From Bacteroidota bacterium (GTDB lineage: Bacteria > Bacteroidota > Rhodothermia > Balneolales > HLUCCA01), in the NCBI GenBank assembly GCA_003448835.1, contig DLXM01000285.1, forward strand, positions 1 through 5,345: a stretch of 5,345 nucleotides of DNA, in the 5' to 3' direction. Below are positions 1-5,345 of the stretch, piece after piece. The position numbers and the translations under genes are program-made. Below the pieces are notes generated by a model. It was not told where the DNA came from. It made no database searches and saw nothing but the letters and a program-made list of their open reading frames with translations. Numbering within the stretch: position 1 is the stretch's first letter; each line of letters opens with the position of its first letter.

Positions 1-312
1 GAGTATATCCGGAACAGTGAACTGGGCAATTCTTCTAACCCTGGCAGCAAGGAAAAATACAATTATGATACCAATCCAGGCTCCGGCAGACATCCACAAT
101 TCAGAAAAACCAATTCGAGCGGCGAGTCCGGCTCCTGCCAGAAGTGAACCGGATCCAATCCAGGTACATAACAAGGTTCCAACTAGTTTATATGTTGGAA
201 CTGAACGCCCGGCGACCATGAAGTCTTCCTGACTTTTGACAACCCGACTTTTCTGAATCGAAATAAACATGAGCAGGGCTAAATAACCCAAGACGACATA
301 TAAAAAAATCAT
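1..312 (-). CDS. Sodium:solute symporter (SSS/SLC5-like) family protein, N-terminal part, cut by left window edge
   Basis: This is an inner-membrane transporter of the type that couples solute uptake to an ion gradient, usually sodium; the substrate cannot be told. The frame is open from ATG at 312 to base 1, giving 104 residues; the family is usually about 450-600 long, so roughly the first fifth is present. Visible features are a first hydrophobic helix at about residues 2-19, a basic loop (KSRVVK) leading into the typical segment EDFMVAGRSVP (29-39), then a Gly/Ser-rich helix with WIGSGSLLAGAGLAARIG (51-68), a third helix at about 72-90, and RVRRIAQFTVPDIL (91-104), matching the R(L)RR...(T)xPDxL pattern after this helix in SSS proteins. 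An in-frame TAA at 334-336 limits the start, and starting at Met15 would cut into helix 1. No strong Shine-Dalgarno is seen. It lies 101 bases downstream of the amidohydrolase on the same strand, so the two may be cotranscribed. Family assignment is firm; substrate is unknown. Confidence 0.88.
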   Translation of the reverse strand, partial: MIFLYVVLGYLALLMFISIQKSRVVKSQEDFMVAGRSVPTYKLVGTLLCTWIGSGSLLAGAGLAARIGFSELWMSAGAWIGIIIVFFLAARVRRIAQFTVPDIL

Positions 313-413
313 GATAGTACCACTGGTTTTAGGTTAGTTCGAAATGATTTATCTACAACGATGGCGCAAAATAGCAGAATCGCAGTTAATTAACACACCA
401 AAATTCAACTGAA

Positions 414-1811
414 TCAATCTTGATTGACACGGTCCCGGATTTGTTCGGTCATAGAGGTAAAATCTTCATGATCGTAGTATTGACCATTGGCTACTACACC
501 CCGGATATGCCCGTTAAATGGGATTGTTTCCAATGGATTTACATCCAAAAGGATCATATCTGCTCTAAATCCGGTTGCGATTTTACCGGTTTTGTCTGTT
601 TCGTTAAAGTACTTTCCTACATTAATCGTACCGGTTGTTATGGCTTCAAACGGTGTAAGCCCGGCTTTGACGAGTAATTCCAGTTCTTTATGTGCCGAGT
701 AACCTGGTGGATTAAAAATCTGAGGTGCGTCTGCTCCGAGCAGAATCTCGACGCCGTGATCATGTAAGGTTTTGGTCAGCTCCAATCGGTATGCGAGAAA
801 CTGTCTTGACAGCTCCGCATCATAATTATCCTGGTTTCTGAGGATGGAGATGTAATTAATCCACCCGGACTTCACATTTGCCGGCATTAAATCCATTCCA
901 GGCCAGGTTTGCATTATTGCGATGGTATTATCAGGATTAAACACATTTTCGAGGAGCGTATTCGTGGGGACAATCCGAACTCCCGATTCCAAAGTTCGTT
1001 GAGCGGCTTCTGTCATTTTATCGGAGTCGATATGTGGTGTTAAATCGTAGCCAAAAAATATGATTGTTGGATCCATTCGTTGTGCTGCATCACCCGCCAT
1101 GAATTCCATGTAGCGATCTAAATGATCGATGGTTCCTTTACCGGATGCAAGTGTTCTTTCCAGTCCAACGGCGTGAGAAATATGGCCGGAAAAATCCATG
1201 CCAAGTTTGTTAGCTTCGTCAGCTATGGCATCAAAAACCTCTACCGACAACCCCGGGTGCAATTTCAAAAGGTCATACCCTGCCGCATGCTGCGCCCGCA
1301 CCATTTCACGAGCCGCCTCCGGATCCTTCGCAGAATTCCCGTTGAACGACGGACCCGATGTGAAAATCCGCGGTGCTACAACCTCACCACGAGCCGCTTT
1401 TTCCCTCAACTCCAGGTGCGACGCCTCACCCAACATCCCGCGAATAGTCGTAATCCCCTGGCTAACATACATCTTCAGGACATCATTTACGTAATCAGGT
1501 CCCTGCGAAGCCGGTGGAATATGTGCATGCATCTCAGCCAGGCCCGGCATCAAAAACAACCCTTCCCCTACCACACTCGCCCCCTCCGGAACCTCAACAT
1601 CTGCCGCCACACCAACCCACTCGATAATCCCATCCCGTACAACAACAGCAAATCCAGACTGAATCTCATCACTTTCCATCGTCAGGACACTCACATCCTT
1701 GAACACAATGGTTTGAGCATGACCCTCAGATTGCATCCAGAATAAACCCAAATACAAAACTAATACAAACGTGAACATTCTATCCATAGCAGACTTCATT
1801 GACAACTTCAT
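414..1811 (-). CDS. Exported metal-dependent amidohydrolase (imidazolonepropionase/prolidase-like family)
   Basis: This is a predicted periplasmic or secreted hydrolase of the amidohydrolase superfamily; members cleave amide, cyclic amide or dipeptide bonds with one or two metal ions. Of 465 residues, 1-32 look like a Sec signal peptide: a basic n-region, hydrophobic core at 12-26, and likely cleavage after Gly-His-Ala (30-32). There is no lipobox cysteine. The small N-terminal beta domain (33-90) leads into the TIM barrel with the HxH metal motif at His95 and His97 (GLAEMHAH). Lys183 (DLLKLH) is the likely carbamylated bridging lysine. His210 (SGHISH) and His230 (TIDHLD) are further ligands, and Asp361 (LLGADAPQ) is the catalytic acid/base. 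The following segment PGYSAHKELELLVKAGLTPFEA (369-390) and the GKIATGFRADMILLD return (409-423) are typical of this family. All expected metal residues are present, so it should be active. The start is supported by GGAG six bases upstream. The gene sits 74 bases after an RND permease and 101 before a symporter. The specific substrate cannot be read from the sequence. Confidence 0.92.
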   Translation of the reverse strand: MKLSMKSAMDRMFTFVLVLYLGLFWMQSEGHAQTIVFKDVSVLTMESDEIQSGFAVVVRDGIIEWVGVAADVEVPEGASVVGEGLFLMPGLAEMHAHIPPASQGPDYVNDVLKMYVSQGITTIRGMLGEASHLELREKAARGEVVAPRIFTSGPSFNGNSAKDPEAAREMVRAQHAAGYDLLKLHPGLSVEVFDAIADEANKLGMDFSGHISHAVGLERTLASGKGTIDHLDRYMEFMAGDAAQRMDPTIIFFGYDLTPHIDSDKMTEAAQRTLESGVRIVPTNTLLENVFNPDNTIAIMQTWPGMDLMPANVKSGWINYISILRNQDNYDAELSRQFLAYRLELTKTLHDHGVEILLGADAPQIFNPPGYSAHKELELLVKAGLTPFEAITTGTINVGKYFNETDKTGKIATGFRADMILLDVNPLETIPFNGHIRGVVANGQYYDHEDFTSMTEQIRDRVNQD

Positions 1812-1817
1812 AACCGG

Positions 1818-1821
1818 CTCC
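1818..1821 (-). promoter_or_regulatory. Ribosome binding site of the amidohydrolase
   Basis: GGAG lies six bases before the ATG at 1811. It supports that first Met over the in-frame Met codons at residues 5, 9 and 12; Met5 has no comparable purine motif upstream. Confidence 0.7.
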
Positions 1822-1854
1822 GATTAGTTAGTAGGTATAATGTCCACAATATGC

Positions 1855-1881
1855 AAAAAGGACAGCGAATTTGCTATAACC
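1855..1881 (-). terminator. Possible Rho-independent terminator after the RND permease
   Basis: On the minus strand, five bases past the permease TAA, the sequence GG-TT-ATAGC, loop AAATTC, GCTGTCC can form a seven-pair hairpin with one G-T wobble and a two-base bulge. TTTTT follows directly. The stem is short and not very GC-rich, so termination may be partial. It would separate the efflux pump transcript from the amidohydrolase. This was paired by eye; no folding energy was computed. Confidence 0.4.
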
Positions 1882-1885
1882 TCAT

Positions 1886-4800
1886 TTACGCACGAACAAT
1901 CCGGGTCGCCCAGTTTCTCAAATCATCAAGCCATAAATAAAATGTCGGCAGAATAATCATGCTTACCAACGTGGAGAACAAAAGTCCGCCCACAATTGCT
2001 CGTGCCATTGGAAAATATGCCGGGCCATCGCCACCAATTTGTGTCGTGCCGATACATAAGGGGACTAATCCAAGTACGGTTGTTCCTGCTGTCATCAAAA
2101 TCGGACGCATTCGGTCTCGTCCGCCCTGCACAATTGCTTCCACCCTATCTAAACCGGATTCCCGGAGATGATTGATATGATCAATCAATACAATTCCATT
2201 ATTCACCACGATACCCATCAGAATCAGAATCCCAATCATCGCCATCAAATCGAAGGTAGTGCCAGTGATCATAAAGAACCAGAATACACCGATGATCGCA
2301 AATATGATCGATGTGATGATACTTGCCGGATAAATCGTCGACTCAAACAACGATGCCATCACCAAATAGATCAGGGCTAATGCCAACAACATATTTACGA
2401 CCATAGCATTCATGGTTTGCTGACTGTCGGAAAAACTTCGACCATAACTCCAACCGTATCCCGGTGGATAATTAATCTGATCCATGATACGTGCGATTTC
2501 AACCCGGGCTTCATCCATGGTCAAATCTTCGAGATTCGCGGTAACGAACATGGAGGTACGGCGATCAGTACGATTGATTTGCTGCGGACCCGCTTGAATT
2601 TTTAAATCAGCGACACTCCCGAGTGTCACAGCTTCTCCATTCACAGAAGCCACCGTCACTTTCTGAAGATCTTCGATAGTCTGACGATCTGCATCCTGAA
2701 ATCCAAGGAACACGTCAATCTCGCCTTCTCGACCGCGTAATCTACGCAAATTTGTCCCACGCATCGCACCTGAGACGATCCCAGCTACTTGCATGGAATT
2801 CAGGCCTAGATTTGCTGTCTTATCACGGTCAATTAAAATCTGAACTTCTTCAGTGCCGGCTTCAGCTTCCGTTCGAACATCCATAAATCCGGGAATCGTT
2901 TCAAATCGGCGAGCGACTTCCTCTGATAATCGAATCAACTGCTCGTTTGAATCACCCAGCAAATACACGCGCATACTTTCCATTCCATTTTGACTTGTGA
3001 AATCAAATTGTGGATTTCCAATACTAATTTTGGGGATTTTTTCCCGGATCAGGTTTCGAATTTCCTCGACAGATTTGGTTGCACTTCCTTCATCGATCAA
3101 CATGATGGTGCTGCTTGCAAATCCAGGTTCATAGAACGTATAAACCTGCTCAATTTCAAAATCTTCTTTATTTTCGTACAAAAAAGCCTCGATTTGTTCA
3201 ACGGCTTCACCCACTTTTTCCATGGTGTAATTTGAATGAAGATTGTAGAAAAGTCTAAGCTCACGTGTTTCAGCATTCTGAAACATATCGATTTGTACAA
3301 AATTTAATGGGATCGCTACACTGCCTACCACCAGAACTACCATCAGGGCAGATGACCATCGATGTCCCATTAGCCATGCTAAAATATTTGCATATCGGTC
3401 TGCCATCGAATCTACAATAGTTCGTTTATTTGATGGTGGTTTTTGCCGGACTCGTGTGGTTAAAAGTGGGATAATCGTCAGCGAAACCAACAAGGAAGTC
3501 ACCAATGCAATTACAATGGATACGGCCACGTGTTTTAGAAAAACAGCGGTCATATCTGCTTGCATCATGATATTGGGCAAAAAGACGATCACGGTGGTCA
3601 GAGTCCCGGCCGTAACGGCCATTCCAACTTCTTTAACAGCTTTTAATGTTCCGGCAAGCAGATCTTCCTGTGAAAGTTGATGTCGATGGATGTTTTCAGT
3701 AACTACTACAGCGTTGTCAACGAGCATCCCGACTGCTAACATGAGTCCCATCATACTCAAAATATTGAGAGAGAGACCAAGGAAATACAATGCGCCTATG
3801 GTGACAGTGAGAGAAAAAGGAACAGCCAATGCTACAATCAGTGTTGTAGTTAGACTACGTAAGAAAAACAACAGAACTATCATGGATAGCCCGGCTCCCA
3901 CCATGCCAGCTTTTAACAAATCGTTTAACGAACTTTTGATTCCCGAAGCCTGATTATGCATTTCATAAATCTGAATACCACGCATTTCGGGATTCTGTTT
4001 GATGAGTTCCAATTCGGCCATAACTTCATCTGCAATGGCTACCGTATTCCCGCCGGACTCTTTAAAAATATCTATGCCAATTGCAGGTTTTTGATCCAAT
4101 CGCCGCATCAGCGTCATCTCTGGAACATCGTACCGAACGTCAGCAATATCTTTTAATTTCAGATTATTCGGACCAATTATGATGTTTTCAAGCTCTTCAA
4201 TACCTCGAATTTCCCCAACGGGACGCACCGTATATCGGGTACCATTATCTTCAATTTTACCCGCGGTAACTGAAAAATTACTTTGTTGCAATGTGCGGTT
4301 TAGTTCCGACAAATTGATTTGATAAGCTGCAACCCGGTTTGCATTTAATTCTATTCGAATATGACGTTTATCAACACCATAAAGGTCAACTCGTGATACC
4401 CCTTCAATGCGCTCAAGCGGATTCTTGACATTTCGTTCGAGCATATCATACGATGAAGAGAGGTCCATTTCACTCGATAAACGCAAAAGAAGTACCGGAT
4501 CATCACTTGCAGAGAATTTTCGAACAAAAATCCGTTCCACATCATCCGGGAGCAAATGCCGAACACCATCAATTTTTTCGCGGATCTCAATCGCTTTCAG
4601 CGTGACATCCGTCCCCATTTCCATACGCATGAAAATTTGAGCACTGTTGTCGCTCGATGAGGACTCCATACTTTGAATCCCACTTACTGTCGCCAACACT
4701 TCTTCTACCGGACGGGTTATGAGTTCTTCAACCTCTTCCGGGGTTGATGCCTGATAAGGAATCTGTACAAATAGTCCGGGGAAAGTTACATCAGGAAAAA

Positions 4801-4906
4801 ACTCAAGTGGAACTTTACGTCCCGCAATCACTCCGATCATGACCATGGTAATGAACATCATCAGAGTAGTAACCGGGCGTTTTATTGCGATTTCGGTGAG
4901 TTTCAT
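1886..4906 (-). CDS. RND (HAE1/AcrB-like) efflux permease, second of a tandem pair
   Basis: This is the inner-membrane subunit of a tripartite pump that uses proton import to expel compounds through a periplasmic adaptor and an outer-membrane channel. Its 1006 residues are near the family norm (AcrB has 1049). The layout is canonical: TM1 at about 12-28; first periplasmic porter/docking region about 35-325; TM2-TM6 about 330-482; a cytoplasmic linker about 485-515; TM7 about 519-536; second periplasmic region about 540-825; TM8-TM12 about 833-990. The N-terminus [14 protein letters not shown] and segment [13 protein letters not shown] (32-44) are family hallmarks. TM4 carries [14 protein letters not shown] with Asp397-Asn398 where AcrB has Asp407-Asp408. 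TM10 carries [12 protein letters not shown] with Asn902 where AcrB has Lys940. This pattern resembles SwrC-like HAE1 proteins rather than AcrB itself, or CzcA-type metal pumps. It starts four bases inside the upstream permease gene (ATGA), with GAGGAG eight bases ahead, so translation is coupled. The exported substrate is not predictable; multidrug, lipid or surfactant-type molecules are all possible. Confidence 0.96.
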   Translation of the reverse strand: MKLTEIAIKRPVTTLMMFITMVMIGVIAGRKVPLEFFPDVTFPGLFVQIPYQASTPEEVEELITRPVEEVLATVSGIQSMESSSSDNSAQIFMRMEMGTDVTLKAIEIREKIDGVRHLLPDDVERIFVRKFSASDDPVLLLRLSSEMDLSSSYDMLERNVKNPLERIEGVSRVDLYGVDKRHIRIELNANRVAAYQINLSELNRTLQQSNFSVTAGKIEDNGTRYTVRPVGEIRGIEELENIIIGPNNLKLKDIADVRYDVPEMTLMRRLDQKPAIGIDIFKESGGNTVAIADEVMAELELIKQNPEMRGIQIYEMHNQASGIKSSLNDLLKAGMVGAGLSMIVLLFFLRSLTTTLIVALAVPFSLTVTIGALYFLGLSLNILSMMGLMLAVGMLVDNAVVVTENIHRHQLSQEDLLAGTLKAVKEVGMAVTAGTLTTVIVFLPNIMMQADMTAVFLKHVAVSIVIALVTSLLVSLTIIPLLTTRVRQKPPSNKRTIVDSMADRYANILAWLMGHRWSSALMVVLVVGSVAIPLNFVQIDMFQNAETRELRLFYNLHSNYTMEKVGEAVEQIEAFLYENKEDFEIEQVYTFYEPGFASSTIMLIDEGSATKSVEEIRNLIREKIPKISIGNPQFDFTSQNGMESMRVYLLGDSNEQLIRLSEEVARRFETIPGFMDVRTEAEAGTEEVQILIDRDKTANLGLNSMQVAGIVSGAMRGTNLRRLRGREGEIDVFLGFQDADRQTIEDLQKVTVASVNGEAVTLGSVADLKIQAGPQQINRTDRRTSMFVTANLEDLTMDEARVEIARIMDQINYPPGYGWSYGRSFSDSQQTMNAMVVNMLLALALIYLVMASLFESTIYPASIITSIIFAIIGVFWFFMITGTTFDLMAMIGILILMGIVVNNGIVLIDHINHLRESGLDRVEAIVQGGRDRMRPILMTAGTTVLGLVPLCIGTTQIGGDGPAYFPMARAIVGGLLFSTLVSMIILPTFYLWLDDLRNWATRIVRA

Positions 4907-5345
4907 GAAGTGGACTCCTCAATTGCACGTGTGGCAGATTCATCATCAGCTATATCTGCAGCAAATTGTTTTCGGTCCAGTATGGAGTACATAACCGGAA
5001 TAATTACCAATGTTAGCAATGTGGAGACCAAAAGACCACCGATTACTGTAATACCCATCGGTGCGCGGATTTCAGCTCCATCGCCAAATCCGATTGAAAG
5101 TGGTAATAATCCAAGAACTGTTGTCAACGTGGTCATCAAAATTGGACGCAATCTGGATCGTCCAGCTTCGCGAATTGCTTCAAATTTGGCAAGTCCACGT
5201 TCTCTGAGTTGATTGATCAAATCAACAAGGACAATCGCGTTGTTCACTACAATTCCGGCTAACAAAATCAATCCAATAAACACAACCACACTGATGGTGG
5301 ATCCAGTTAACCAAAGTGCCCAAATTGCACCGATTACGGCCAAAG
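4903..5345 (-). CDS. RND efflux permease, C-terminal part, cut by right window edge
   Basis: The frame is open to the right edge (two bases plus 146 sense codons), so the gene begins outside the window. The TTG at 5343 is an internal Leu codon, not a start. What remains is the end of TM9 onward: [17 protein letters not shown], then TM10 with [20 protein letters not shown], the [21 protein letters not shown] segment into TM11, the [15 protein letters not shown] turn into TM12, and [13 protein letters not shown] at the end. A short acidic tail ([18 protein letters not shown]) follows TM12. Over the 56 residues from GIVVNN to the PLxIG end of TM11 it matches the downstream permease at 39 positions by hand count. 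It therefore encodes a paralogue of that protein, not a fragment of it. The stop TGA overlaps the next gene's ATG, so both belong to one operon. Any adaptor protein and outer-membrane channel genes would lie further upstream. Confidence 0.94.
   Translation of the reverse strand, partial: LAVIGAIWALWLTGSTISVVVFIGLILLAGIVVNNAIVLVDLINQLRERGLAKFEAIREAGRSRLRPILMTTLTTVLGLLPLSIGFGDGAEIRAPMGITVIGGLLVSTLLTLVIIPVMYSILDRKQFAADIADDESATRAIEESTS
4915..4920 (-). promoter_or_regulatory. Ribosome binding site of the complete RND permease, inside the upstream gene
   Basis: GAGGAG lies eight bases before the ATG at 4906 and within the last codons (Glu-Glu) of the upstream permease. Together with the ATGA stop-start overlap it fixes the start and points to translational coupling, giving comparable amounts of the two permeases. 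Confidence 0.8.

Noticed and set aside
17..232. 71-codon open frame on the plus strand
   Set aside because: It is antisense to the symporter N-terminus, which shows clear SSS family motifs in the other strand.
403..425. Two small inverted repeats around the amidohydrolase stop, considered as a terminator
   Set aside because: The stems are 5-6 AT-rich pairs with two-base loops, and only a short T-run (TTTT) follows one of them. This is too weak to call.
1122..1745. Open frame of 207 codons on the plus strand
   Set aside because: It lies wholly antisense to the amidohydrolase, whose family motifs are intact. The translation is rich in Arg, His, Pro and Asn with no domain pattern. The frame stays open because of the C-rich plus strand here.
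1828..1856. Possible promoter for the amidohydrolase on the minus strand (TTGCAT, 17 bases, TACTAA)
   Set aside because: Spacing is right, but the -10 box matches the consensus at only three of six positions, and the sigma preference of this organism is unknown.
2169..2187. Perfect 8-base inverted repeat (TGATTGAT, spacer ATG, ATCAATCA)
   Set aside because: It encodes the conserved Ile-Asp-His-Ile-Asn-His stretch after TM10 of the permease. The paralogue has a similar sequence at the same place (about 5211-5226), so protein coding explains it.
5341..5343. TTG as a start codon for a 146-residue membrane protein
   Set aside because: The protein would begin inside TM9 of a typical RND permease. 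The frame continues to the window edge, so this is an internal codon of a truncated gene.

Overview
The window is an all-minus-strand stretch of an ordinary Gram-negative chromosome. It holds four protein genes, two of them cut by the window edges. Reading in the direction of transcription, from right to left, they are: the C-terminal end of an RND-family efflux permease (4903-5345); a second, complete RND permease of 1006 residues (1886-4906) that overlaps the first by four bases; an exported metal-dependent amidohydrolase of 465 residues (414-1811); and the N-terminal 104 residues of a sodium:solute symporter (1-312). No RNA gene, insertion sequence, CRISPR array or long repeat is visible. 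No gap between genes exceeds about 100 bases.

An outer membrane is implied by the RND pump pair and by the signal peptide on the amidohydrolase. The moderate base composition, the SwrC/HAE1-like RND subtype and the exported amidohydrolase would fit a member of the Bacteroidota/Rhodothermota/Balneolota or Marinimicrobia type. This is only an impression, because no phylogenetic marker gene is present.

The two permeases are translationally coupled (ATGA overlap with a GAGGAG ribosome binding site 8 bases upstream). They are about 70% identical across TM10-TM11, which suggests a two-permease RND pump, possibly heteromeric as in MdtBC. The periplasmic adaptor and outer-membrane channel would have to lie beyond the right edge. 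A bulged hairpin with a T-run just after the second permease may end that transcript. The amidohydrolase and symporter follow; the symporter could take up a product of the periplasmic hydrolase, but that is inference from adjacency only.

I found no convincing new system. The points most worth a second look are the tandem permease arrangement, the TM4/TM10 proton-relay residues (Asp-Asn and Asn-Asn instead of AcrB's Asp-Asp and Lys), the amidohydrolase-symporter pairing, and a local strand-composition shift inside the amidohydrolase gene.
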